Shown here piece after piece: positions 15,470 through 24,154 of a stretch of 42,863 bases of DNA. The stretch comes from Candidatus Melainabacteria bacterium (GTDB lineage: Bacteria > Cyanobacteriota > Vampirovibrionia > Obscuribacterales > Obscuribacteraceae), in assembly GCA_016212515.1 (NCBI GenBank), contig JACRFZ010000103.1, positions 1 to 42,863 of the forward strand. The letters run 5' to 3'. A program made the position numbers and the translations under genes. How positions within the stretch are numbered: the stretch's first letter is position 1; every line of letters begins with the position of its first letter. Under the pieces are notes generated by a model. That model worked only from the letters and a program-made list of their open reading frames with translations, did not search any database and had not been told where the DNA came from.

Positions 15470-17841
15470 GTCAATCGCCTCACCGTTTCCAGTAAGCCGA
15501 CCTGGTCCAGATCGCCTTTGATAAAGTAGGCATTGGCGCCGGCATTCAAGCCCTGCTTGCGGTCAGTTTCGCTGGCCAGGGAAGTGACAAGGATGACCGG
15601 TAGGTCTTTCAACTGCGGGTCCTCCCGCATGGCTTTCACCATGCCCAGTCCGTCGAGAACCGGCATCTCCACATCGCAGACCACCAGGTCGGGGCGCATG
15701 TGGCGCATTTGCTTCAGGCCTTCTTGACCGTCCACAGCCATTTTTACTATGTAGCCGGCTGATTCAAAGATGTTTTTGAGAAGAATTCTGGAGGTAATTG
15801 AATCTTCTACTACCAGGATAGTTGTAGGGTTCATCTTACCGGTGACAAGGGCCAGACCTTGCTGCTCATCCGCTCCGGAAAGGTTGTCCAGGATGTTGGA
15901 AAGCATGGAATTACCATCCACTTTGATGGCGTGCACGGCTTCCACCACTTCGTGAGTATTCAAAACCAGCACCGGCTCGCCGCTCGACAGAATGGTGGCA
16001 CCTGAAAAGTTTGGCAGATTCTCAATGGGAAAGGCTAATTTCTTGACGAGAAATTCTCCTTGATCCAGCACCTGATCAACTATCAGACCGGCTGTTTTCT
16101 CTCTCGATTGCAAGACTAACAGTTCAAGATAACGAAAGTGAGTGGAGCGTTCCGAGCCGGTGTCCTTTTCCGGAATGGAAAGAGTTTTAGCCAGGGTAGC
16201 TACCGGTATCAGTTTGCCGTCCACGAAGAAAGTGCGTCTTCCGCCGGTTATCTCCATGGCCAGTGGATGCACGCGCATGGCCCTGACCAGACCAGCTACA
16301 GGTATGACGAAGAATTGTCCCTGGCTCTGCACTTTGATGCCACTGAAGGCCGCCAGTTTAGTGGGCAACACAATCTTGAATGTGGTGCCGCTACCTTCAG
16401 TGCTGACTATTTCCAGGCGACCTGATAGCTCTTCAATTTTTTCTTTTACTATGGCTAGACCCAGACCGCGCCCCGATAGTTCTGAAACTTCGTCTCTTGT
16501 GGAAAAATCAGGGCGGAAAATCAGCCCGAGGGTCTGACCGTAAGAGAGGCTTTTGGCTTCTTCCTGGCTGATTAAACCCTTCTCGATGGCCTTGGCTTTC
16601 ACTCTTTCGGCATTGACGCCGGCGCCGTCATCTTCCAGCGTGATTTCCAGATTTTCCACTGAAAGTTGCTTGACGGCTAGTTTTAGTCTGGCCTTCCTGG
16701 CCTTCCCTAATTGTTCTCTCGCCTCGGGGCTTTCGATGCCATGGTCGAGGGCATTGCGCAATACATGGGTGAGAGGATCTTTGATCTTCTCGAGGATACG
16801 TCTGTCTATTTCCAGATGTCCGCCTTCAATTTGGAGCTCCGCTTCCTTTCTAAGTTCCCGGGCCAGGTCTCTTACCAGTCTTGGAAAAACCTCCAGAGTA
16901 GAGTTCATCGGCTGCATGGTGAGATTCTTGGCTGTGTCCAGGAAGCGTGTCAGCATGTGGGAGGCGTTGGATGTATCCTTAAGCAAGAGCCTGTATATCT
17001 GATTTACCTGACGGCGTGCCTCTTTGAGCCCGGCACCGGCTGGCTGGGTTTGCTTTTCTCTGGCCATATCTTCGAGCAGGAGTCGCAGGTTTGAGATGAG
17101 ACTGAGACGGTCCTGCATTTGTCCTTTCAAAAGCAGCAACTCTTCCGACTCGGTGAGCAGTCTATCCAGCCTGTCCACCGGTACACGCACGGTTTCGTTA
17201 CTGTCAACTCTGGCGGTGTTGGCTCTGGCGGCGGCAGTTTTGGCTCTCTCGCCGGTCTCCGATTCCAGAGGCATCATCATGGCCCTTAGCTCGGTGACAT
17301 TGAAGGTGCCGGTTTGCATTTGCTCCGATGTTTGTCTGACTTCCTGCACAGGCTTGCTGACCGTTTTTGCCGGTGGCTCCGATACTTGAGTTTCACTTTT
17401 GCCGAGGCGATGATTGAGCATGCTCAACTTAATATCTACGGCTGCTTTCAAGCCGCTCTTTTCCACGGGAGTGAGCCCTTCTGATGTGATACCGGCCTGA
17501 GTGTCGAAGAACTCGTTCATGGTATCTACAATTTCGAGGAGCACCGGCTGCGCTACCAGAAGATGGCGAGGCAGATTATCTTGATCGGTTTTCTTGAGGT
17601 TGAGGAAGACAGTCTCAAGTCCCTGGCAGATGCCCACCAGGTCGTCTTCGTTTACTGCCCGGGCGGAACCTTTGAGGCTGTGTAGTTGCGCCGCTACTTT
17701 GCCGAGCAAATTTACTTGTTCAGGAAAATCTGCCGTATTCTCCAATTCAGCAAGTCGCTTGCTTATCTCCGCCAGAATTTCTCCGCCCTCTTCAAGAAAG
17801 GCTGCTCTCAGGCGCTTAAGAAACTCTTCGTCGTGTGGCAA
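15466..17841 (-). CDS. cheA: CheA histidine kinase with C-terminal receiver (CheA-REC hybrid)
   Basis: 791 aa. Domains: HPt at 1-105 with phospho-accepting H54 (LHSLKGSA), a linker of about 90 residues, dimerisation region near 215-310, HATPase near 335-500 (VLRNALDHGIESPE N-box, LEDDGAGV, SGRGLGLAIV), CheW-like domain near 505-640, and REC at 674-791 with D723 (VVCDVEMPVLDG). This CheA-REC layout is found in FrzE and WspE, not in flagellar CheA. It should phosphorylate its own REC, CheB and the other receivers here. The REC has K-G where K-P is usual (YFIKGDL). The start is a TTG 11 bases after the previous stop with only a weak GAG upstream, hinting at coupled translation. Confidence 0.93.
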   Translation of the reverse strand: MPHDEEFLKRLRAAFLEEGGEILAEISKRLAELENTADFPEQVNLLGKVAAQLHSLKGSARAVNEDDLVGICQGLETVFLNLKKTDQDNLPRHLLVAQPVLLEIVDTMNEFFDTQAGITSEGLTPVEKSGLKAAVDIKLSMLNHRLGKSETQVSEPPAKTVSKPVQEVRQTSEQMQTGTFNVTELRAMMMPLESETGERAKTAAARANTARVDSNETVRVPVDRLDRLLTESEELLLLKGQMQDRLSLISNLRLLLEDMAREKQTQPAGAGLKEARRQVNQIYRLLLKDTSNASHMLTRFLDTAKNLTMQPMNSTLEVFPRLVRDLARELRKEAELQIEGGHLEIDRRILEKIKDPLTHVLRNALDHGIESPEAREQLGKARKARLKLAVKQLSVENLEITLEDDGAGVNAERVKAKAIEKGLISQEEAKSLSYGQTLGLIFRPDFSTRDEVSELSGRGLGLAIVKEKIEELSGRLEIVSTEGSGTTFKIVLPTKLAAFSGIKVQSQGQFFVIPVAGLVRAMRVHPLAMEITGGRRTFFVDGKLIPVATLAKTLSIPEKDTGSERSTHFRYLELLVLQSREKTAGLIVDQVLDQGEFLVKKLAFPIENLPNFSGATILSSGEPVLVLNTHEVVEAVHAIKVDGNSMLSNILDNLSGADEQQGLALVTGKMNPTTILVVEDSITSRILLKNIFESAGYIVKMAVDGQEGLKQMRHMRPDLVVCDVEMPVLDGLGMVKAMREDPQLKDLPVILVTSLASETDRKQGLNAGANAYFIKGDLDQVGLLETVRRLT

Positions 17842-17852
17842 AGTTGGAAAAC

Positions 17853-19436
17853 TCAGTTCTCAGTCGCGGTGCTCTTCTGAATCTCTTCTTCCATCTGACT
17901 CTTGATAGGTTTGTAGTGCTCTATTAATTGTCCGTAGACTTTCTTGGCGTCTTTCCATTTGTGCTTAGCCGCTAGTTTGGGCAGTTTTGATGCCAGGTCG
18001 GATAGTGCAGTCAGTTGCAGAGAGGAAAAAGGACCCTTGATGGAGTAGGCAAAGTGATTGACGGCGTCGATGTCTTTGGAGGTAAGAGCGAGATCTATGC
18101 ACTCTGTAAATGTGCCGGTGACTCCCAGAAAGAGCTTGATGATTTCGAGGGCTTCCTCTCGCCCGTATATTCTGGAAAGCTCGGCAAAATCGAGCTGGTT
18201 TTGTTTGAAGTTCTCGCCCAATATTTCGCCTTCGTCAAACAAGAGTGAACGGGCAATACTGCCTGACTTGCCTTCTTCTTCAGCTTCCCTGGTTTCCCGC
18301 TTCAACCATTTGCTCAGCAGTTTCTGCAGTTCCTTCTCGGGGGAGCCTTTAGTGATGTAGTCGCTCATGCCCGCTTCCAGGCACTTTTCCCGATCGCCTT
18401 CGCGGTCGTAAGCGGTGACCGCAATGATGGGAATTGCTTTCTCTCCCTCCCGGGCCCGGATTAATTGGGTGGCCTCATAGCCGTCCATTTTTGGCATGTC
18501 GCAGTCCATCAAGATTAAGTCGAAGGCGGGCATACTGTCCTTGACTTTCTCACAGGCTTCCCGACCGTCACCGGCCAGTACTACGGCGAAACCCAGTTTT
18601 TCAAGCTGGAGTTTGAGTAACTTCTGGTTTACGGCAACATCATCTACGACTAAAACTTTTAGCCCCGCACCCAGGCTGGCAGGTTTTGAGGTCTCGATGG
18701 AGACCTCTGTCTGCTGGTTCTCCGGTTGCGGGGCTTCAGTCTTTTTTGACTTGGCCAGTATATTTGCCAGGGTGGCTAAATCTTCGATGCCCTTGCTGAA
18801 TTCATCCAACCTCTTTTCAGTATCGCGGCATATATTGCTGAGTTCGTTCACTACCTTGACGTGTTCCGTGATATCAGCCAGGAAAGCGATAACACCGCCA
18901 GGCTCTTTGCCTGGTTGACTGCTTGACAGGGGGCTGACAGTGACTCTCAGCCAGACGTTCTCCTGCCCCGGGTGCTTGACCAGTAATTCCGATTCTCTTT
19001 GCCCGGCACCGCCATCGGTGTTGGCGAAATTCCAGGGCAGTTCTCCGGCCTGCAAGGGGCGCTCATCCTGCCCGGGAGTATAGAAGCCGGCACTGTGCTC
19101 TTGCCTGGCGCCATCGCCACCGCATTCGGTACTGTCAATCAGGTTTCCCAGTAAGTCTTGGGCCCGTTTGTTATAGAGCAACCTTTCACCCCTGGTGCCG
19201 AAGACAAGAGCACCGATTTTCGGGTTTTCGAGGATCGCCGTCAATATTCTGGGTAGCTCGTAAAGAGGTTCGATATGGCTGCCCTTACTTTTGACCAGGG
19301 TGGCCACTTCGCCGGTGGCGCGCTTCAGTTCGGGGCGCAACTGGTCTTTGCTTTCATCAATTGATTTAAGCGTCTTGCGCAAGTCGTCCAGTTCTTGCGA
19401 GAGCTTTTCCAGTGGTTTCTGCCATTCACCTTGCAC
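17853..19436 (-). CDS. PAS-REC protein with C-terminal HPt-like domain lacking the phospho-His
   Basis: 527 aa with this start. N-terminal helical region (1-60), PAS domain near 61-192 (ENPKIGALVFG ... GVIAFLADITEHVK), coiled linker, REC at 258-373 with D311 in LILMDCDMPKMDGYEA, and an HPt-like four-helix domain near 411-516. In the HPt signature H-x-L-K-G the His is Tyr464 (FAYSIKGPFSS), so it cannot be phosphorylated in the normal way. No kinase domain. The REC is of the hybrid-kinase type with K-G instead of K-P. Start: GTG at 19436 with a near-ideal SD, GAGGTGAT at 19441-19448; an upstream GTG at 19523 is weaker. First gene of the leftward operon; paralogue of 21545-23743. Probably an output or modulator of the linked CheA. 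Confidence 0.8.
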   Translation of the reverse strand: MQGEWQKPLEKLSQELDDLRKTLKSIDESKDQLRPELKRATGEVATLVKSKGSHIEPLYELPRILTAILENPKIGALVFGTRGERLLYNKRAQDLLGNLIDSTECGGDGARQEHSAGFYTPGQDERPLQAGELPWNFANTDGGAGQRESELLVKHPGQENVWLRVTVSPLSSSQPGKEPGGVIAFLADITEHVKVVNELSNICRDTEKRLDEFSKGIEDLATLANILAKSKKTEAPQPENQQTEVSIETSKPASLGAGLKVLVVDDVAVNQKLLKLQLEKLGFAVVLAGDGREACEKVKDSMPAFDLILMDCDMPKMDGYEATQLIRAREGEKAIPIIAVTAYDREGDREKCLEAGMSDYITKGSPEKELQKLLSKWLKRETREAEEEGKSGSIARSLLFDEGEILGENFKQNQLDFAELSRIYGREEALEIIKLFLGVTGTFTECIDLALTSKDIDAVNHFAYSIKGPFSSLQLTALSDLASKLPKLAAKHKWKDAKKVYGQLIEHYKPIKSQMEEEIQKSTATEN

Positions 19437-19571
19437 TTCTATCACCTCTATGAGACCTCTGAATTTTAACAAAATGCCGACGCCGCGCCCATGGTTGGCG
19501 GTATTTTTCTGGTTGTAAAGCACATTCTTTCCCAGGTCGCTTGAGCGGGTATAAGACCTTGAGGAGTGTAT

Positions 19572-20876
19572 ATGGGATCGGAGTTAACAAAGGACCAGCA
19601 GCATCGTCTGGCTACATGGGTTTCCGGAAACCTGGGCTTGTCTTATCCGCCGGAACGACAGGCTGATCTGGCGCGGGCATTTTTGCGTTATGCGGAGTTT
19701 AAAGGGGAAGCGCCGGAGCGGCTTTTGGAAAAGCTATTGGATAGTGCCGCTAATGGGGAGCAATTGGCTGAGCTGGCCCCCTATTTGACTATCGGGGAAA
19801 CTTACTTCTTTCGGGAGCCGGCTACTTTTCAGCTTTTGACCGCAGAAATCCTCCCCGACTGGCTGAGAGGTCGCGACTTAAAGCAGCCAACAGTTCTCAA
19901 TATCTGGAGTGCCGGCTGTTGCACCGGTGAAGAGGCTTATTCCCTGGCCATTTTTGCGGTTCACTGGCTCTCCGCTCTTGGTGCGGCTGCGAAAGTTTCG
20001 GTACTGGGTACCGATATCAACCAGGAGTTTCTGGAGAAAGCCAGGCGGGCTGTCTATAAGAGTCATTCCTTTCGGGCCAGGCTGGCGGAACTGGCATGCT
20101 ATGAACCCTATTTCGAAAGGGACGGTGACAGTTTCCGGGTTCGAGGCGATATTGCCGGTTTGGTGCGTTTCGCCATTTTCAATCTGGCCGGGGAGCAGGA
20201 ACTGCCCTCTTCCGACAGTCCCGTTAGTGGTTTTGATCTTATTATCTGTCGCAATGTTCTCATCTACTTTTCAGCCGAGAAGCAGATTGCCGCCCTCAAG
20301 AAATTGGCGGCCAGACTGGCTCCAGGCGGTTATATCTGCCTTGCTCCCTGCGAGATTCCGGCCAGCCTGGAAAGCGATTTGCCAAAGCTCGAGAGAGTGG
20401 AGGTGGGTGGTCGCTTTTTTCTCCGGTCGGTGCTGGCTGAGAAGGCGGGCGCAGCTAACGGCGCCGGGGTGGCAGCTAGTCTTGAGATGAGCTTCCAGGC
20501 TCTTGCTCTGCGTTATCGTCTCTACGTCAATACTGGTCGCTTTCAGGAAGCGATTGCCTGTCTCAATCAGTATCTTGCCAGAAACGAAGACAGCCGGGCC
20601 CTTTATTTGCGAGCCCTTGTGGAGGAGGAGACCGGTGCCGTCGGTGAAGCGGAGGCGAGCTTTCTCAGTTGTCTCGAGCAGCAACCGGATTTTCATATGG
20701 CTCGCTTCTTACTGGCCAGCGGATACCTGGCCCGGGGAAAACGTCCTCAGGGAGTTGAGCTCTTGCAGCATTTGAGGCATTCATTGAGGCAAGTCGAGCG
20801 CGATTCTTTGCTGCCTTTTTCCGAGGGAATTACCGCCTCTGAGCTTCTATCTGTGATAGATTCCTTACTGCAATAG
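19572..20876 (+). CDS. cheR: CheR methyltransferase fused to TPR repeats
   Basis: 434 aa. CheR N-terminal helical domain (2-85) with the diagnostic LTIGETYFFRE, then the SAM-binding Rossmann domain: NIWSAGCCTGEEAYSLAI (motif I), VLGTDINQEFLEKAR, FDLIICRNVLIYF and LAPGGYICLAPCE. After about 300 come three or four TPR units (ALRYRLYVNTGRFQEAI, ALYLRALVEEETGAVGEAE, ARFLLASGYLARGKRPQGV). It methylates MCP glutamates. CheR-TPR occurs in FrzF and WspC; since the linked MCP lacks a docking pentapeptide, the TPRs may provide contact. Start is ATG 19572 with GAGGAG five bases upstream, preferred over GTG 19566 inside that SD. First gene of the rightward operon. Confidence 0.95.
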   Translation: MGSELTKDQQHRLATWVSGNLGLSYPPERQADLARAFLRYAEFKGEAPERLLEKLLDSAANGEQLAELAPYLTIGETYFFREPATFQLLTAEILPDWLRGRDLKQPTVLNIWSAGCCTGEEAYSLAIFAVHWLSALGAAAKVSVLGTDINQEFLEKARRAVYKSHSFRARLAELACYEPYFERDGDSFRVRGDIAGLVRFAIFNLAGEQELPSSDSPVSGFDLIICRNVLIYFSAEKQIAALKKLAARLAPGGYICLAPCEIPASLESDLPKLERVEVGGRFFLRSVLAEKAGAANGAGVAASLEMSFQALALRYRLYVNTGRFQEAIACLNQYLARNEDSRALYLRALVEEETGAVGEAEASFLSCLEQQPDFHMARFLLASGYLARGKRPQGVELLQHLRHSLRQVERDSLLPFSEGITASELLSVIDSLLQ

Positions 20877-20890
20877 GTCGGGTCTGTTCA

Positions 20891-21448
20891 GTGGATCATA
20901 AAGACGCTTCTCAAACTCAGCTCAATCGGGTTCTTTCGCAGAAAATTCTGCGCGCCCGGGCGCGCAAGCTGGCTCGTCCGGTATTTGCCGAAGCTCAAAA
21001 AGAGCTAGCCTATCGGGTCATCATGGTCAATCTGGGTGGTGGTCGCTTCGCCTTTGAAAGCGAGTATGTCGAGGAAGTTGTCAGACTGAAGGAGGTTGTA
21101 CCCCTGCCTGGTCTCAGCGCTCCGTTCGTCGGTCTTACCAATGTGCGGGGCGAGTTGGTGGTCGTGATGGAACCCGGGCAGATGCTTGCACCCGGACAAA
21201 GCAGTGCTTCCAACAGCAGTGTGGAGAAACGCCTGGCCGTCGTGCTGGTGCACCGTGGACGGCGCCTGGCGGTGCTGGTGGAAGATTTGCTTGGCTCCCG
21301 GGACATCGATAACGCCGAACTGGCTCGCGAGTTCTCCGGACTTTCCAGCCAACTTTCACTTTTGACCAGAGCCGTGACCAGGGAGCTCTTGATAATTCTG
21401 GATGTAGCCAAAATTTTTGAAGAGGTCAGGGGAGCGGCCGGTGGCTGA
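20891..21448 (+). CDS. cheW: CheW adaptor of the main chemosensory locus
   Basis: 185 aa. A 40-residue basic N-terminal extension (LSQKILRARARKLARPV) precedes the CheW domain at about 43-180: YRVIMVNLGGGRFAFESEYV, FVGLTNVRGELVVVMEPGQ (the conserved NxRG loop), then LAVLVEDLLG. It links the MCP to CheA. It follows cheR by 14 bases, with a GTG start and only a weak SD, so coupled expression is likely. The basic extension, resembling a membrane- or nucleic-acid-contacting helix, is not usual in short CheW proteins. About 95 bases follow before the next gene, with no feature I can name. Confidence 0.92.
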   Translation: MDHKDASQTQLNRVLSQKILRARARKLARPVFAEAQKELAYRVIMVNLGGGRFAFESEYVEEVVRLKEVVPLPGLSAPFVGLTNVRGELVVVMEPGQMLAPGQSSASNSSVEKRLAVVLVHRGRRLAVLVEDLLGSRDIDNAELAREFSGLSSQLSLLTRAVTRELLIILDVAKIFEEVRGAAGG

Positions 21449-21544
21449 CTCAGGGTTAACAGCAAATATGGAAGGGTATATCTTCAAGGCCTGAGGTAAG
21501 TTTTAGTCGGGCGTTTTCGAAGGGTAGCGGCGCGGGGGTTGAAA

Positions 21545-23743
21545 GTGACTGATAAAGCAATTCTGGGAGCAGATCTAATTTCCGGCTTGATTTCTACTTT
21601 GAATAAGCAGGTAGTATCGCTCAAATTGCAACTGGCCTCCTTGCAGGCCCATCTTTCTTCTAGTTCCGGCCTTGAAAAATCCGTTAAGTCTCTTTTGCCG
21701 GAGCGGGGTCATCTCGATTTGGGTCAGGTACCAGGGCTTATCATGCGTCTTTCGAAAGAGCGCAGCTTGGGTGCCGCTCTTTCCGGCGAGGACGGTCAGA
21801 TCTTAATGGCCAGTCCGGCTTTCTACAGTTTGACCGGTCTCAAGTTGGACGATCCCTCTCATTCCACCGTGCGATTTTATCGGGAAGAGGCCGGGGTTGA
21901 GAAAGAGTGCGAGAACTTGCCGTGGATTCTGGCTCTACCTAATTTGAGAGGTGGCGGGGAAGCGACCGTGCTTTTCGGTAGCCGCTACCTGGTGCGTCAG
22001 CCCGAGCAGGACGGGGGCGAGCGCTGGCTACAGTTTGTCTTCCGACCGCTCACCGGTGATGGTGGCGGCTGTTTGATTTTTGTAGCGGAAGCCACCGAGG
22101 AAGTGGCAGGCGAAAGGCAGTTGGCAAAGCAAGTCGCTCTTTTGCATGCTCAGGTGGAAAACTTCAATGGGCCGGTGCAAGAGTTTTCTAGAGTTTTGGA
22201 GCGCGTTCTCGCTTTCAGTGATTTCGGTGAGACCAGAACCGTACTGAAGACCGGCTCTGAGAGCGAAGTGGTGGGCTATGATGACAGTCATTTGAGCTTC
22301 GATTTCGGTGAAAGTGAAGAGCCTGCTTTCACTGATGCAGTCGCTGATATTGGGGCTCAGGCTGAAGTTTTTCAAGAATTGGAATTGACAGGCTCTTCGG
22401 TGGACGAGATCTTGCCTACCACTCCGGAAATTCCTGAGGAAATTGCAGCCGAAGCTGAGCCTGAGCCTGAGCTACAAAGTGAAGCTAAAGGTGTCGAACC
22501 TGAAGACGTAGCTGAGGAGCCTGCAGAAGTAGAAAGTCAGTCTCAGCCTTTCGAGGATAGCGACCTGCTTGAAGATGAGGATTCGGAAGGGACGGCTGAT
22601 GCACTGTCAGTGGTGCTGGATGGCGAACTGCAAGGGGAGTCAGGTCTCTGGCAGGAATTTTCCGATTTTGTCAAGGAACCGTCGCCGGTGGCATCGCCCG
22701 ATCAGGAGGTTTTAGCCGGTGACACCCAGGCTCAAGGCGAGCCGGCGATTGAGGACTCTGACTTCAGTCCGCCGCCGGCTTTGGCAGAAGAGCAGTGGCA
22801 GCCGCAAAGCGAGCCCGAGGCCGAACTTGAACCTGAGCCTGAACCTGAACCTGAACCTGAACTGGCACCGGAATTGCCGTTAGAAACGGAACCGGCGCCT
22901 GAGCCGCAGCCTGCGCCCGAAGCCGTTGTCATCACCGAAAAGCGTGCTCTGGTGGTGGATGATATTCCGGTCAACCAGAAACTTCTGGTGCATCAACTGC
23001 GCAAACTCGGCTTTAAAACCGACATAGCCAATAACGGTGTAGAGGCTCTCGACCTGTTCAAGAAAGGTTACACCATAATCTTTATGGATTGCGATATGCC
23101 GGTGATGAGTGGTTATGAAGCCACTGCCGAGATCAGACGCCGGGAGGTCTCTCTCGGTAGCCATGTACCGATCATCGCCATGACTTCCTATGATCGCGAT
23201 ACTGATAAGGAGAAATGCCTGGCCGCCGGTATGGATGATTATCTGACCAAGGGCGTCAATGAGGGCACACTCAGCCGCGTTATTGAAACGGCTCTTTCCG
23301 GTGCGCTCCAGTCCGGTCATGAAGGCAGCGCCGATCAGGTAGTGCAGGCTCAGATTTCCGAGACTATGACCGGCGGTGAGACGGCTCCCTTTGATGCCGA
23401 TAATATTGCTTCTACATACAGCCGCGAAGAATTGAAAGACATAATGCGTTCCTTCTTAACGGCTATGGAAAGCTTTGTTGCTTCCATGCAGAAGGCCATA
23501 GACGATCATGATGTGGAGAAAGTGCGGCAGTTATCGAACTCCATTAAGGGACCTTGTGCCTCACTTGGCTTGAAGCTCATGACCCGGGTTGCTTCCGATA
23601 TCATTAATTACGCCCAGTCGGCAGATTGGCCTCAGGTACGCTTGAAATATTTGAAGCTGAAAACTGTCTATTTGCGTTCTCAAAACGATTTGCGAAAAGC
23701 CTGCCCGGAGGTATTTGAGGAGGCTCATCATTTGATCGGTTGA
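21545..23743 (+). CDS. PAS-like, acidic linker, REC and HPt-like protein lacking the phospho-His
   Basis: 732 aa. N-terminal coiled coil (12-50), PAS-like domain near 62-188 (GAALSGEDGQILMASPAFYSL ... GCLIFVAEATEE), then about 235 residues of very acidic Glu/Pro-rich linker, REC at 466-585 with D515 (IIFMDCDMPVMSGYEA) and K-G at the usual K-P site, and an HPt-like domain near 613-725. The phospho-His position in H-x-L-K-G is Asn665 (LSNSIKGPCAS). No kinase domain. It shares order and motifs with 17853-19436, so the pair are paralogues, one in each arm of the locus. GTG 21545 is preferred to TTG 21539, which abuts the G-rich SD. A likely phospho-output or scaffold with unknown partner. Confidence 0.8.
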   Translation: MTDKAILGADLISGLISTLNKQVVSLKLQLASLQAHLSSSSGLEKSVKSLLPERGHLDLGQVPGLIMRLSKERSLGAALSGEDGQILMASPAFYSLTGLKLDDPSHSTVRFYREEAGVEKECENLPWILALPNLRGGGEATVLFGSRYLVRQPEQDGGERWLQFVFRPLTGDGGGCLIFVAEATEEVAGERQLAKQVALLHAQVENFNGPVQEFSRVLERVLAFSDFGETRTVLKTGSESEVVGYDDSHLSFDFGESEEPAFTDAVADIGAQAEVFQELELTGSSVDEILPTTPEIPEEIAAEAEPEPELQSEAKGVEPEDVAEEPAEVESQSQPFEDSDLLEDEDSEGTADALSVVLDGELQGESGLWQEFSDFVKEPSPVASPDQEVLAGDTQAQGEPAIEDSDFSPPPALAEEQWQPQSEPEAELEPEPEPEPEPELAPELPLETEPAPEPQPAPEAVVITEKRALVVDDIPVNQKLLVHQLRKLGFKTDIANNGVEALDLFKKGYTIIFMDCDMPVMSGYEATAEIRRREVSLGSHVPIIAMTSYDRDTDKEKCLAAGMDDYLTKGVNEGTLSRVIETALSGALQSGHEGSADQVVQAQISETMTGGETAPFDADNIASTYSREELKDIMRSFLTAMESFVASMQKAIDDHDVEKVRQLSNSIKGPCASLGLKLMTRVASDIINYAQSADWPQVRLKYLKLKTVYLRSQNDLRKACPEVFEEAHHLIG
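22832..22861 (+). repeat. Five tandem hexamers encoding Glu-Pro repeats
   Basis: CCTGAG followed by four CCTGAA units in frame, giving an (EP)n stretch inside the acidic linker of the PAS/REC protein. Flanking GAGCCTGAGCCTGAG-type runs near 22456 show the same bias. Such repeats can change copy number by slippage in steps of two residues without breaking the frame, altering linker length. Confidence 0.85.
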
Positions 23744-23797
23744 CAGGGCAAGTAGTATGTCTTGTGTGGTTGTACTCATCTTACTTAAGGAACGGCA

Positions 23798-24154
23798 TTG
23801 GAAAATCAAGCGGGCAGTGAGAAGAAACCCCCGGCTCGACTGGCGGAATTGGAGGCGCAGTTCGAAAAGGAGCTGGCTTGCGAGCTGGTGTCTGCTTATC
23901 TTCTAGACACTCAGGACAGCATGGAACGCATGCAAGAGTCAATTTTCAATCAAGACGCCCGGGCCCTCAAGTCAATTGCCCATATGTTGAAGGGAGCCTC
24001 TCGTATAGTTATGGCCGATGAAATTGAGAAATTGTGCACGGAAATGGAGGAATACGGCATTTCCGTAAACTGGCTTAAGGCAGAGATGCTCTACGAGAAA
24101 TTGAATCGACAGTTTGAAGTTTTAGTCGACTATTTGAGGCGTTATCTTCAATGA
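23798..24154 (+). CDS. Free-standing histidine phosphotransfer (HPt) protein
   Basis: 118 aa, a single HPt four-helix domain. The signature SIAHMLKGASRIV gives phospho-accepting H62, with the conserved Lys and Gly after it. Preceded by helix ELACELVSAYLLDTQDSMERM and followed by ADEIEKLCTEMEE, as in ArcB/BarA-type HPt modules. It likely passes phosphate between the receivers of this locus, supplying the His that the two hybrid proteins have lost. TTG start with AAGGAA five bases upstream. Its stop overlaps the ATG of the next gene (ATGA), so the two are probably made together. Confidence 0.9.
   Translation: MENQAGSEKKPPARLAELEAQFEKELACELVSAYLLDTQDSMERMQESIFNQDARALKSIAHMLKGASRIVMADEIEKLCTEMEEYGISVNWLKAEMLYEKLNRQFEVLVDYLRRYLQ

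Noticed and set aside
19437..19523. Upstream GTG start for the PAS-REC protein
   Set aside because: The GTG at 19436 has a near-perfect SD; the longer N-terminus has no conserved feature.
19540..19571. Promoter TATAAG before cheR
   Set aside because: No -35 box at proper distance, and the implied start would remove much of the SD.
22732..22974. Minus-strand Gly/Ser repeat frame
   Set aside because: It is the complement of the Glu/Pro hexamer repeat, so its repeats are a by-product.
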